NCBI RefSeq assembly: GCF_022483985.1
Contig: NZ_JAKVME010000001.1
Span: 186,001-250,000, forward strand
Direction: 5' to 3'
From: Acetobacter sp.
Lineage (GTDB): Bacteria; Pseudomonadota; Alphaproteobacteria; Acetobacterales; Acetobacteraceae
DNA length: 64,000 nt
Below the pieces are notes generated by a model that saw only the letters and a program-made list of their open reading frames with translations, did not search any database and was not told where the DNA came from. The translations under genes were made by a program, and so were the position numbers. Position 1 is the first letter of the stretch, and every line of letters starts with the position of its first letter. Of the stretch, positions 1-8,813 are shown piece after piece.

Positions 1-63
1 ATCAACCAGAAAGACAGGGTCATCTATCGTGAAAACATTGCTTCCCACTTCTACGGCCGGTAG
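1..63 (+). CDS. C-terminal end of an upstream protein (partial), possibly MesX/DUF1852
   Basis: Frame 1 is open from the first base of the window to a TAG at 61-63, giving 20 residues that end in Tyr-Gly-Arg. It overlaps the GTG start of the next gene by 35 bases, which suggests translational coupling. In other bacteria the MesD-type methionine synthase encoded next door is usually preceded by MesX (DUF1852), a partner it needs. That makes MesX the natural guess, but 20 residues are too few to recognise a family. The identity is inference from gene order only. Confidence 0.4.
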   Translation: MNQKDRVIYRENIASHFYGR

Positions 64-1057
64 CCTGCCCAAGCCTTCATGGCTTGCAAAACCTGAGACA
101 CTCTGGTCGCCCTGGAAATTGCAGGGTGAGGAACTTGTCGAGGGCAAACAGGATGCCTTGCGTCTGACACTGGATGATCAGGATCGCGCGGGTATTGATA
201 TCGTCAGTGACGGTGAACAGACGCGCCAGCATTTTGTCACGACATTCATTGAACATCTCAGTGGCGTTGATTTCGAAAACCGTCAAACAGTCAGAATTCG
301 TAATCGTTACGATGCGAGCGTTCCATCAGTCGTAGGTGACGTGACACGGGAAAAACCCGTCTTTGTCGAAGATGCGAAATTTCTACGTAAACTGACGAAG
401 AAACCAATCAAATGGGCGCTGCCTGGTCCCATGACGATGATTGATACGCTTTATGACGATCACTACAAAAGTCGCGAAAAGCTGGCATGGGAGTTCGCCA
501 GAATACTCAATCAGGAAGCGAGGGAACTGGAAGCGGCTGGTATCGATATTATCCAGTTCGATGAGCCGGCGTTCAATGTTTTCTTTGATGAGGTAAATGA
601 CTGGGGTATTGCCGTTCTGGAAAAGGCAATCGAAGGTCTCAAGTGCGAAACCGCAGTTCATATCTGCTATGGTTATGGTATCAAGGCCAATATCGACTGG
701 AAAAACACTCTAGGGTCAGAATGGAGACAATATGAGGAAATTTTCCCCAAATTGCAGAAATCCAGTATCGATCTGATTTCGCTCGAATGCCAGAATTCTC
801 GCGTGCCAATGGATCTCATCGAACTCATTCGCGGCAAAAAGGTGATGGTCGGTGCTATTGACGTGGCAACCAGCACCGTTGAGACACCTGAAGAAGTCGC
901 CAATGTCCTGCGAAAGGCGCTTCAGTTCGTTGATGCGGACAAACTCTATCCTTGCACCAATTGCGGCATGACGCCTTTGTCCCGGAAAGTTGCAACAGGC
1001 AAGCTCAATGCCTTGAGTGCAGGTGCGGAAATCATCCGGAAAGAGCTTGCCGCTTAG
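29..1057 (+). CDS. mesD: Core-MetE / MesD-type cobalamin-independent methionine synthase
   Basis: A 342-residue protein matching only the catalytic half of MetE; full MetE is about 750 residues. The zinc site of the family is visible: His211 and Cys213 (H-I-C), Glu253 (S-L-E-C) and Cys312 (T-N-C-G-M). The substrate-binding IQFDEP segment is at 175-180. It should methylate homocysteine to methionine in the cytoplasm. Short MetE proteins of the MesD type are reported to work without a folate donor and to need oxygen and MesX. The start is GTG, nested in the end of the preceding ORF. A MetR-like regulator follows on the same strand, which supports a methionine role. Confidence 0.85.
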   Translation: MKTLLPTSTAGSLPKPSWLAKPETLWSPWKLQGEELVEGKQDALRLTLDDQDRAGIDIVSDGEQTRQHFVTTFIEHLSGVDFENRQTVRIRNRYDASVPSVVGDVTREKPVFVEDAKFLRKLTKKPIKWALPGPMTMIDTLYDDHYKSREKLAWEFARILNQEARELEAAGIDIIQFDEPAFNVFFDEVNDWGIAVLEKAIEGLKCETAVHICYGYGIKANIDWKNTLGSEWRQYEEIFPKLQKSSIDLISLECQNSRVPMDLIELIRGKKVMVGAIDVATSTVETPEEVANVLRKALQFVDADKLYPCTNCGMTPLSRKVATGKLNALSAGAEIIRKELAA

Positions 1058-1266
1058 CAGATGTAAGGGGCGCGTACAGCCCGACAAACGTCTTGTGGTT
1101 TCCTTGAATATGATATGCTGTTCACGTTCAGGGAAGCTGTAAGAAACGTTGCTTTCATACTGTATTCCTGCAAAACTCTTTGGGAAATATGTCAGAAGTT
1201 TTTGTAAGGATTTATAAAAACAAGCGGAAGTGATTATATAAGTCCGATCTGTTTACTGGGTGAAAT

Positions 1267-2166
1267 ATGGGTTTTCTGGAACGCAGCCATCTGACCATCA
1301 TTCGGGAAGTCGCCCGGGAGGGTTCTCTGACGGCTGCAGGAATGCGTCTGCACCTGACTCAACCAGCACTCAGCCATGCTATTCGCAAGATTGAAAACCA
1401 GCTTGGGGTAAAGATCTGGCGACGGGAAGGGCGCTCCCTCGTACTCACGCAGGCAGGTGAGTGGCTGCTGTCTCTGGCGAACCGCCTGCTGCCTCAATTT
1501 GAACTGGCGGAAAAGCGTCTCGAACAGTTCGGCAATGGAGAACGTGGCACGCTCCGTATCGGGATGGAGTGCCATCCCTGCTATCAGTGGCTTCTGAAAA
1601 TCGTATCGCCTTATCTGGAGCGATGGCCAAAAGTCGATGTTGACGTCAGGCAGAAGTTCCAGTTCGGCGGTATCGGCGCCTTGTTCAGTAACGAGATCGA
1701 TATTCTGGTTACCCCTGATCCGCTTTATAAACCCGGCCTGAAATTCATTCCGGTTTTTGATTATGAACTCGTTCTGGTTGTCGGTCCGGAACATCCCCTG
1801 CGTGGGGCACGGTTTGTCGTGCCGGAACAACTGGCAGGCGAAACCCTGATCACTTATCCCGTTCCTCCGGAACGACTTGATATCTACACGCAGTTTCTGC
1901 AACCGGCGGGTATCGGTCCAAGACAGCAGAAACAGATAGAAACGACTGATATCATGCTGGTCATGGTCACACGTGGAAGGGGCGTCGCAGCACTTCCACG
2001 CTGGCTTGTTGAGGAATATGCCGCGCGCTTTGAGCTTTATCCTGTAAGGCTTGGGAAAACTGGCATTGCGAAACAGATATTTCTTGGCTGTCGTGAAACT
2101 GATGAAGAGATTCAGTATCTGAAGGATTTCATCAGTTTCGCGGCTTCGCCCGATCTATCCGTTTAA
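1267..2166 (+). CDS. metR: LysR-type regulator of methionine biosynthesis, MetR-like
   Basis: A 299-residue LysR protein with an N-terminal winged helix-turn-helix (about residues 1-60) and a substrate-binding domain. It resembles enterobacterial MetR in diagnostic segments: an M-E-C-H-P-C-Y-Q-W-L stretch where MetR has I-E-C-H-S-C-I-Q-W-L, the L-I-T-Y-P-V segment leading to F-L-Q-P-A-G, and A-L-P-R-W-L-V. MetR proteins sense homocysteine and activate met genes. It lies 209 bp downstream of the methionine synthase gene on the same strand, so it may have its own promoter. A leaky TGAA/TTCA pair around 1105-1124 is spaced too widely to call a MetR operator. Confidence 0.85.
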   Translation: MGFLERSHLTIIREVAREGSLTAAGMRLHLTQPALSHAIRKIENQLGVKIWRREGRSLVLTQAGEWLLSLANRLLPQFELAEKRLEQFGNGERGTLRIGMECHPCYQWLLKIVSPYLERWPKVDVDVRQKFQFGGIGALFSNEIDILVTPDPLYKPGLKFIPVFDYELVLVVGPEHPLRGARFVVPEQLAGETLITYPVPPERLDIYTQFLQPAGIGPRQQKQIETTDIMLVMVTRGRGVAALPRWLVEEYAARFELYPVRLGKTGIAKQIFLGCRETDEEIQYLKDFISFAASPDLSV

Positions 2167-2240
2167 AGGTCGGCTCGGATTTTTTATCTGAGATCAGAGA
2201 CAAACGCTCTCGATCTTCACCGGCTGAACTGAGGCAGATG

Positions 2241-3404
2241 TTACGCTGCCTCGGGTGAAAGTCTTCCGCGCCGGGATAGCAGCACCATGACAATGCCGAT
2301 TGCTGCCAGACCGAGACCAAGCGCCGAGACCATAAAATAACCCATGCCTAGTGACAGAACGCTGCCGCCCAGAGCGGCGCCCAGTGCATTGCCCAGATTG
2401 AAGGCCCCAATGTTGACCGAGGACGCCAGTCCCGGAGCCTGATGTGCGGCCTGCATCGTACGCATCTGCAAGGCCGGCATGATTGAAAAACTGGCAATCC
2501 CCCAGAGAAACACGCCGATCAGCGCTCCAGCCGACGTTTGCGCCGCGAGAGGGAATGCCAGCATGATCAGTCCGAGGATCGGGAAGAAAATCAGCAGGGT
2601 TTTGGTCAGGGACATATCCGCCGCCCGTCCGCCTACGGCATTACCGATACTGAAACCGACACCAATAAGCATCAATGCCGCAGTCACAAGTTTCGGGCCC
2701 GCGTGAGTGATGCTCTCCAGCATCGGCACGATATATGTGTAGAGTTCAAACATCGCACCCGCGCCAATGACCGTAACTCCCAGCGCCATCAGCACATTGG
2801 GACGGAGCATGACTTTCAGCTCGGCGGCTGCATTCGGGCGTGGTCCAGCTTCGGCGAGGGGGAGAAACAGGGACAGGGCGGCCGCCGCGACCAGACCGAG
2901 AAGCGAGATCGCCATGAAAGCCTGTCGCCAACCCAGTGTGTCGCCCATCCATGTCGCTGCGGGCACGCCCAGAATATTTGCAATCGTCAGACCCATGAAC
3001 ATGCTGGCGACGGCGCTGGCTCTTCTGGAGCGGTCAACGAGGCTCGCTGCTTCCACGGCGCCCAGTCCGAAAAACGCGCCGTGCGAGAAGCTTGTGAAGA
3101 CGCGCGCCAGCAGCAATTCCGTGTAAGTCTCGCTGGCGGCGGCTGTCAGATTGCCTATAGTATAGAGGACCATCAGCCCGATCAGCGCATATTTGCGCGG
3201 ATATCGCGCAAGAAAGAGCGTGATGAGCGGAGCCCCGGCCATGACGCCGAAGGCATAGGCGCTGACCAGTCCACCCGCTTGCGGCACACTGGTATGCACG
3301 CCATGCGCCAGAACCGGAAGCAGTCCCATGGGGGTGAATTCCGTCACGCCGATGGCGAACGCTCCGAGGGCAAGGGCGAGCAGAGCCTTGTTCATTCTGT
3401 CCAT
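2241..3404 (-). CDS. MFS transporter, AraJ/YdhP-type efflux pump
   Basis: A 387-residue, very hydrophobic protein with about 12 membrane helices. The N-terminus (A-L-G-A-F-A-I-G-V-T-E-F) and the first-loop region L-I-T-L-F-L-A-R-Y-P-R-K are typical of the sugar-efflux/drug-efflux branch of the major facilitator superfamily (AraJ, YdhP, PbuE). Substrate cannot be read from sequence. It is transcribed convergently with metR and alone. The first Met is used; a Met three residues later is an alternative. Confidence 0.85.
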   Translation of the reverse strand: MDRMNKALLALALGAFAIGVTEFTPMGLLPVLAHGVHTSVPQAGGLVSAYAFGVMAGAPLITLFLARYPRKYALIGLMVLYTIGNLTAAASETYTELLLARVFTSFSHGAFFGLGAVEAASLVDRSRRASAVASMFMGLTIANILGVPAATWMGDTLGWRQAFMAISLLGLVAAAALSLFLPLAEAGPRPNAAAELKVMLRPNVLMALGVTVIGAGAMFELYTYIVPMLESITHAGPKLVTAALMLIGVGFSIGNAVGGRAADMSLTKTLLIFFPILGLIMLAFPLAAQTSAGALIGVFLWGIASFSIMPALQMRTMQAAHQAPGLASSVNIGAFNLGNALGAALGGSVLSLGMGYFMVSALGLGLAAIGIVMVLLSRRGRLSPEAA

Positions 3405-3624
3405 TCCGCTTCTGTTTGACTATCTCAGATAGCGAATGTTGCTCAGAAACAGAACCCGTCCGGAAAAATGACTGTCGGACGAGGGGCTTTCGACCGGCTT
3501 GGGGGAGCTTTTCAGTCGTGATTACGGCGTTATGAATCATTTGTGACATGCTTGAATGGAGGCAGAACTCTGATCAGACTGGTTCTTCAGTCTTGCGATT
3601 TATGGACAGAGAGAGGTCGTCCGG

Positions 3625-4566
3625 ATGCTTTGCCTCAAAAGAAGAACCTTTCTGTCGTTCGCCGGTGGGGCGGGACTGCTCACGACGATGGGTGCGCGGG
3701 CCGCTCTTCCGGTTCGCCCACCTCTGCGACCACACAAATCCTTCTCTTTTCTCTTCATTACCGATACGCATCTTCAGCCTGAACTGAATGCGGCGGAGGG
3801 CTGTCATCAGGCCTTTGTAAAAGCCCGTTCCATCCGGTCCGATTTTGTCATACAGGGCGGCGACCATGTCTTTGACGCATTGGGTGTGAATGCCGGACGC
3901 GCCTCAATGCTGATGGATCTGTATAAAAGAACAGCCGACGATCTGAAATCGCCAGTCCATCACACAATCGGCAACCACGACTGTTTCGGCGTTTATACAA
4001 AGAGTGGTGTGCAACCAACCGATCCTTTATATGGCAAGAAGTTTTTCGAGGATCATTTCGGTCGGCTTTATTATTCGTTCGATCACAAGGGCGTCCATAT
4101 CATCGTGCTGGACTCGATCGGGATCACAGAAGATCGTGGTTATGAAGGCTGGATCGATGACGCCCAGCTTGCCTGGCTGGCGCACGATCTCGCAGCGCAA
4201 CCGGTTGGAACACCGATGATCGTTGTCACCCATATTCCTCTGGTGACTGCCGCTGAGGATTACGCGGCGCCGCAGGCGGTTCCTCCCAAGCATCATGTCA
4301 TGAGTGTCAGAAACGCCTATCAGGTGCTGCCGTTATTTGATCAGTACAACATTATCGGCGTGTTGCAGGGACATACGCATATAGTGGAGCGGATCGACTG
4401 GCACGGCATTCCATATATCACTGGTGGCGCGGTGAGCGGCAACTGGTGGCATGGCACACGTTATGGGACACCTGAGGGGTTCATGGTCGTGCATGTCGAA
4501 AACGGCGTCATGAGAACACGCTATGAAACATATGGGTTTCATAGCGTTGACCCGCACGATACATGA
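3625..4566 (+). CDS. Tat-exported calcineurin-like metallophosphoesterase
   Basis: A 313-residue protein with an N-terminal twin-arginine signal (K-R-R-T-F-L at 5-10, then a hydrophobic stretch ending A-R-A-A near 27). The binuclear metal motifs of the calcineurin phosphoesterase fold are in order: D-T-H (47-49), G-G-D-H (78-81), G-N-H-D (116-119), V-T-H-I-P (201-205), G-H-T-H (249-252). It should fold in the cytoplasm with its metals and act in the periplasm as a phosphomonoesterase or phosphodiesterase. Substrate unknown. Monocistronic. Confidence 0.88.
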   Translation: MLCLKRRTFLSFAGGAGLLTTMGARAALPVRPPLRPHKSFSFLFITDTHLQPELNAAEGCHQAFVKARSIRSDFVIQGGDHVFDALGVNAGRASMLMDLYKRTADDLKSPVHHTIGNHDCFGVYTKSGVQPTDPLYGKKFFEDHFGRLYYSFDHKGVHIIVLDSIGITEDRGYEGWIDDAQLAWLAHDLAAQPVGTPMIVVTHIPLVTAAEDYAAPQAVPPKHHVMSVRNAYQVLPLFDQYNIIGVLQGHTHIVERIDWHGIPYITGGAVSGNWWHGTRYGTPEGFMVVHVENGVMRTRYETYGFHSVDPHDT

Positions 4567-4586
4567 GCTGGTAGCGCGAAGGTCTC

Positions 4587-4602
4587 CTGAACGGAGGTTC
4601 AG
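4587..4602. terminator. Small hairpin between convergent genes
   Basis: CTGAAC (4587-4592) and GTTCAG (4597-4602) form a 6-bp stem with a 4-base loop between the phosphoesterase gene and the oppositely oriented small secreted protein gene. There is no T-run, so terminator function is only possible. Confidence 0.25.
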
Positions 4603-5012
4603 TCCAGGATCCATCTGTGCTGAAGGCCGATATGTCTCATGATGGGTTTGATGGGCGTGCCGGGTGTCTGGTGACAGATGGCGAAAAACTCATCGATGAT
4701 ACGATAATGGTCATACTGGATATTGTAGGAAGGAAGGCCTCCGGCAGCCATGGCGCCGTTCCACCAGCGTTTGTTCGCTTCCGCGGCTTCGGGTGTGCTG
4801 GGTTGATAGTCTTTCAAGGCCTGAGAGACGGTTTCGCAAGGACCGTCATAGGAGAGGTGCAGTTCTTCCAGATTGATGGATTGCGCCTGTGCTGTCTGGA
4901 GCCACACAGTCAGACTCAAAAGACAGTAGGAGAGCAGGCCCGTCACAGTCGGGTGTTCGCGGACTGAATGGCATCCTGCTGAGATTATCAGTGAGAGTCT
5001 TGCGGCAATCAT
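4599..5012 (-). CDS. Small secreted protein, possibly HdeA/HdeB-like
   Basis: About 137 residues from the ATG at 5012. The frame stays open to a TTG at 5093, but that upstream part is AT-rich and unlikely to be coding. A hydrophobic stretch ending T-A-Q-A-Q looks like a signal peptide, so the mature protein is periplasmic. The mature part has two cysteines about 55 residues apart (G-P-C-E-T, then A-I-C-H-Q-T-P) with a conserved-looking tryptophan between. This resembles the two-cysteine pattern of HdeA/HdeB acid chaperones, though the similarity is only by pattern. It lies just downstream of hpnN on the same strand. The start is uncertain because no candidate has a good ribosome-binding site. 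Confidence 0.5.
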   Translation of the reverse strand: MIAARLSLIISAGCHSVREHPTVTGLLSYCLLSLTVWLQTAQAQSINLEELHLSYDGPCETVSQALKDYQPSTPEAAEANKRWWNGAMAAGGLPSYNIQYDHYRIIDEFFAICHQTPGTPIKPIMRHIGLQHRWILD

Positions 5013-5107
5013 GTGAACTGATTGCACGGCATGGTCTTTAATTATTGATAAAAAAGTACACAAATACTGAATATTCGTGTGCTTTTCACTCAATCTGAAA
5101 CGCGGTT

Positions 5108-7702
5108 TTATTCCTGATCGATCGACCGCTTCGGCAATAAAGCCGGGATGAACACCAGTGTCGCCAGAAGCGTGCAGCCCAAAGAAAGCAGCAGCAGGCG
5201 TCCCATGCTGGCGGTCCCGGGATGGTGGGAAAGCGCCAGAGAACCGAAAGCCGTGCCGGTTGTCAGGGCCGAAAACAGTACGGCGCGGGCGGTTGGTGAG
5301 GCGAGGGGCTGCTGCACGCCTGCCCGCCAGTTCATCACGAAATAGATGTTGAACGACACGCCGACACCCAGAAGCAGCGGCAGGGCAATGATGTTGGCGA
5401 AATTCAGGGTTTCCGGAACGGTCACGATCAGAATGACGGTCATCAGGGCGGACAGCAGGAGGGGCGCCAGAACCAGCCCCATATCCAGCACCTTGCGCAG
5501 CGCGAACAGCAGGATGATCGCAATCATGATGATGGCGGAAATGGCGGCTGTCTTGAACGCTCCGACGATGGTTTTCGCGCTCTCGACGATATCCACGGCC
5601 GATCCTGCCATTTCAGGCGAAAGCGGACGGACTGTCTTGACGAAGCTGTGCAGCGCGCCGGGTTGTGACATCAGGCCGCTGGGGTGAATCTCCACCAGAG
5701 CGCGTCCATCGGGCAGCAGATAATCACGCTTGATGATGTCCGGCACATCGTTGAGCGTTACCGGCTGGGCGGACAGCACGTCTTTCAGTGTGTCGAGCTG
5801 CATGGGCAGAAAGCGGACCAGTGCATCATTGGCCCGCAGGGCCAGTGCGTCAGGCGCCGTCGCGAGTTTGGCGAGAGCGGCCTGAATGCGGCGCAGCGGA
5901 TCGGTCGGAGCAAGGCTGTCGAGAATGCCCGAGAGCGCGGAAGCTGCGGAGGCTGCGGAAGCCTTGATGGCAGCGGCATCGGGGGCAGGCTGCGGGCTTT
6001 GCGCAGTCAGACCGGGGATAAGAATCTGGGCGGCGTCCTGAATCAGGGCCAGCTTCGCGTCCTGATCCTCGGGGACGTAGGAACCCAGCCACATGGCGTC
6101 ATGCACACCCGGCAGTTTTCCGGCCTTCTCCGCCACGGCTTTGGCGGTATCGAGATTGGGTGCGAGATATTCGGCGCTGTAGGGTGATGAGACAGGATTG
6201 CTCATCAGCAGATGCAGGGTCCGCATGCCTTCGGACCGGGGGTCTTTCGTATGCAGCGGATCGCCGTCGAATTTCAGGTTGGGAATGAGGACTGCGCCCA
6301 CAACCGCGATGACCGCAAAGATGGCGAGCAGAGGCTTGCGCCAGTGGCGGATCATCCGGTCAACCGGTTTCATGAAAGCATAGCCGGTTCGCGCATGATC
6401 CATCGACGGGCGGAACAGGCGTAGCAGAGCGGGCAGAAGCAGGATGGTGCAGACAAACGCCACCAGCATGCCGATGCCTGCGATCAGACCCAGTTCCGCA
6501 ACGCCGAGAAACGCTGTGGGCGTAAAGGCAAGGAAACCCGCCGCTGTCGCCAGCGCCGCGACCAGAATCTGGTGACCGGTTTCCTCGCCGGTCTTGAACA
6601 GTGCTTCTTCCAGACCGGCTTCTCCGGACTGTGTGGGCTGCTGTCCGCGCAGTCTCACCGAGAACTGGATGGCGAAGTCGACGGCGATACCGACAAACAG
6701 GATCGCGAAGGCCACGGAAATCAGGTTCAGCGTGCCGACAGCGACAGCCGCGAAACCGGTTGTGAGCAGAAGCCCGGTGATCAGGGTGATCACGATCGGC
6801 ACGATGACGCGCCATGTGTGAACAGCCAGCGTCAGCCACAGGATGACGAGAGCGAGCGAACCGAGCAGGCCGGCGACCATACCGTCGGCGACGGTGGCGA
6901 ATTCCTCGTCACTGATCTGCACATCGCCGGTCAGATAGACATGGGCGTGACCGCTTTGCACGAATTCCAGATCTTTCGCTGCGGCGCGAATGGTGTTGGA
7001 GGCAGCGCCACCCGGCTGGAACGAGCCGTAATCCAGTTTTGGCTGGGTCATCACGAACTGGTAGCGACCAGCCAGATCCGTCAGATTTCCGGCCAGAAGC
7101 TGTTGCCACGACAGAAATTCAGGATGACCGTTCGCTGCTGCTTCAAGGTTGTTGGCGAAGCCGTTCAGAGGAGCCTGAAACCCTGCCAGATTGGCCTGAC
7201 CACGTTTGACGCCTTCCGCGATCAGCCCGAGCGCGTCAAACAGACCGCGTGCTGACGGGTCCGCCGCCAGAGCGCCGAGAAAGGGCTGGGCCGCGACCGT
7301 GTCATCCAGAACCTTGGCGAGAGCCTTCTGGTCGAGAAACATCAGCCCGTTGCGGTTCAGGTAAGCATTGTCGTCGGGCAGGCGGATATAGTTGAAGTGC
7401 TCATGATCTCCAGACAGCCTGTCCGCCAGAGCGCGGGCTGTGGCGCGTCCTTCCTCAGGCAGGTCGGCCTCGATGACCGCAACCAGAAGATTGTCCTTCT
7501 GGGGGAACAGCTTCCCCATCATGTCAGAGCGTTTTTTCCAGGCCAGCCTGTCGGACAGCATCTTGTCCGTATCGGTGGTCACACCGAGATAATTATAGCT
7601 CACCCAGACGGATGTCGCGGCCAGCAGCATGAACAGTGCGACGACGAGAGAGGCGCGCTTGGCGCAAAAGACAATCAGTCGGCCAATAAAAATGGAGATC
7701 AT
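5108..7702 (-). CDS. hpnN: Hopanoid-associated RND (MMPL-type) transporter HpnN
   Basis: An 864-residue RND-superfamily protein with the MMPL arrangement: a first transmembrane helix at about 15-32, a large periplasmic domain, a block of five or six helices (about 275-430), then a second helix, loop and helix block. The length and N-terminus (a Y-L-G-V-T-T-D-T-D-K-M segment) fit HpnN, which moves hopanoids to the outer membrane in alphaproteobacteria. No other hopanoid gene is in the window. The truA gene upstream on the same strand is 292 bp away and probably terminated separately. Confidence 0.88.
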   Translation of the reverse strand: MISIFIGRLIVFCAKRASLVVALFMLLAATSVWVSYNYLGVTTDTDKMLSDRLAWKKRSDMMGKLFPQKDNLLVAVIEADLPEEGRATARALADRLSGDHEHFNYIRLPDDNAYLNRNGLMFLDQKALAKVLDDTVAAQPFLGALAADPSARGLFDALGLIAEGVKRGQANLAGFQAPLNGFANNLEAAANGHPEFLSWQQLLAGNLTDLAGRYQFVMTQPKLDYGSFQPGGAASNTIRAAAKDLEFVQSGHAHVYLTGDVQISDEEFATVADGMVAGLLGSLALVILWLTLAVHTWRVIVPIVITLITGLLLTTGFAAVAVGTLNLISVAFAILFVGIAVDFAIQFSVRLRGQQPTQSGEAGLEEALFKTGEETGHQILVAALATAAGFLAFTPTAFLGVAELGLIAGIGMLVAFVCTILLLPALLRLFRPSMDHARTGYAFMKPVDRMIRHWRKPLLAIFAVIAVVGAVLIPNLKFDGDPLHTKDPRSEGMRTLHLLMSNPVSSPYSAEYLAPNLDTAKAVAEKAGKLPGVHDAMWLGSYVPEDQDAKLALIQDAAQILIPGLTAQSPQPAPDAAAIKASAASAASALSGILDSLAPTDPLRRIQAALAKLATAPDALALRANDALVRFLPMQLDTLKDVLSAQPVTLNDVPDIIKRDYLLPDGRALVEIHPSGLMSQPGALHSFVKTVRPLSPEMAGSAVDIVESAKTIVGAFKTAAISAIIMIAIILLFALRKVLDMGLVLAPLLLSALMTVILIVTVPETLNFANIIALPLLLGVGVSFNIYFVMNWRAGVQQPLASPTARAVLFSALTTGTAFGSLALSHHPGTASMGRLLLLSLGCTLLATLVFIPALLPKRSIDQE

Positions 7703-7976
7703 GTGAGGTCTTCAGGCCCTTGCCGTTGACAGCGCAAGATTGGCCAGCCCCGACAATTCCGTGACCAGCCCATGTTGAAGCAAAGGCTTGGTTTGGCTGA
7801 ACCGGCGGCGGGATGCAAGGGGGAGAGCAGGTCTGCTGTGGCAGAATGGAGATTTTCAGATATGTCGTGAGGGGTGGAGGTATTCTTGGTGACGACCGCA
7901 ATATGGAAGAAAGAGGTCGCTTCATTTGTGTGAGGCTGAATATGAGCAATAGAAAGAAAAATATTCAGATATAATA

Positions 7977-7993
7977 CATCAATCGAATTGATG
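7977..7993 (-). terminator. Rho-independent terminator candidate after truA
   Basis: CATCAAT (7977-7983) and ATTGATG (7987-7993) form a 7-bp perfect stem with a 3-base loop, two bases past the truA stop codon. On the minus strand it is followed by a T-rich stretch. The remaining upstream region of hpnN (7703-7976) shows no gene. Confidence 0.5.
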
Positions 7994-7994
7994 T

Positions 7995-8813
7995 TTATTC
8001 GAACGGATCAGGATCGTAATCCACGCCCACCAGATACAGTCCTTCCGAGGGGGCTGTCGGGCCGCCTGCACAGCGATCACGCGCTTCCAGAGCTGCGCGC
8101 AGACGGTCGGAATCCCAGCGGCCGCAGCCGACGAGTTGCAGTGTGCCGACCAGATTCCTCACCTGATGGTGTAGGAAAGACCGAGCCTCAACATCGAACA
8201 GGATCATCTCGCCATCACGGATGATATCCAGCCGGCCCAGAGTGCGGACGGGGCTTCTCGCCTGACAGGCGACGGCCCGGAAGGTCGAGAAATCGTGCGT
8301 TCCCAACAAAATACGGGCGGCGGACTGCATGGCCACCGCATCGAGCGGGTGACGCACATGCCATACCCTGCTGGCTTCGATACCAGGACGAGAAGGGCGG
8401 TTCAGCAGTCTGTAGCGATAGCGGCGACGGATGGCGGAGAAACGGGCGCTCCATGTGGGATCGACGGAGGCAGCCTGTAGGACCACCACCGGATGCGGTT
8501 TGAGATGGTAGGAAAGACCGTCGCGCACCGCACGCGGATTGAGCGGCAGGGAGGCGGGAAAATCCAGATGCGCGACCTGTCCCGTCGCGTGAACGCGTGC
8601 ATCCGTCCGCCCGGCTGTGATGCTGGGAACATCCCGTCCGCCAGCCATGCGGGAGGCAGCCTCTTCCAGCAGTTGTTGTACGGACAGGCCGCTTTTCTGC
8701 CGTTGCCAGCCCACCAGTCCGGTGCCGTCATATTCGATTTTTACGGCCCAGCGCTGCCGGTCTTCGGGTGCGTGGCTCTGGCTGAAAAACGCCGGAGGAC
8801 AGTCGTCAGTCAT
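7995..8813 (-). CDS. truA: tRNA pseudouridine synthase A
   Basis: A 272-residue protein. It isomerises uridines 38-40 of the tRNA anticodon stem. The catalytic motif A-G-R-T-D-A-R-V-H-A is at 67-76, with Asp71 the nucleophile. The later F-S-A-I-R-R-R-Y-R-Y and S-F-L-H-H-Q-V-R-N blocks are TruA hallmarks. An N-terminal extension of about 20 residues precedes the usual start, and the Met chosen overlaps the fmt stop by 4 bases. It is last in the def-fmt-truA run. Confidence 0.95.
   Translation of the reverse strand: MTDDCPPAFFSQSHAPEDRQRWAVKIEYDGTGLVGWQRQKSGLSVQQLLEEAASRMAGGRDVPSITAGRTDARVHATGQVAHLDFPASLPLNPRAVRDGLSYHLKPHPVVVLQAASVDPTWSARFSAIRRRYRYRLLNRPSRPGIEASRVWHVRHPLDAVAMQSAARILLGTHDFSTFRAVACQARSPVRTLGRLDIIRDGEMILFDVEARSFLHHQVRNLVGTLQLVGCGRWDSDRLRAALEARDRCAGGPTAPSEGLYLVGVDYDPDPFE

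Noticed and set aside
1105..1124. TGAA...TTCA pair as a MetR operator before metR
   Set aside because: MetR sites have a short central spacing; here the half sites are 12 bases apart.
2538..3419. 293-codon plus-strand frame opposite the MFS gene
   Set aside because: Composition is charged and repetitive and the opposite strand encodes a standard 12-helix transporter.
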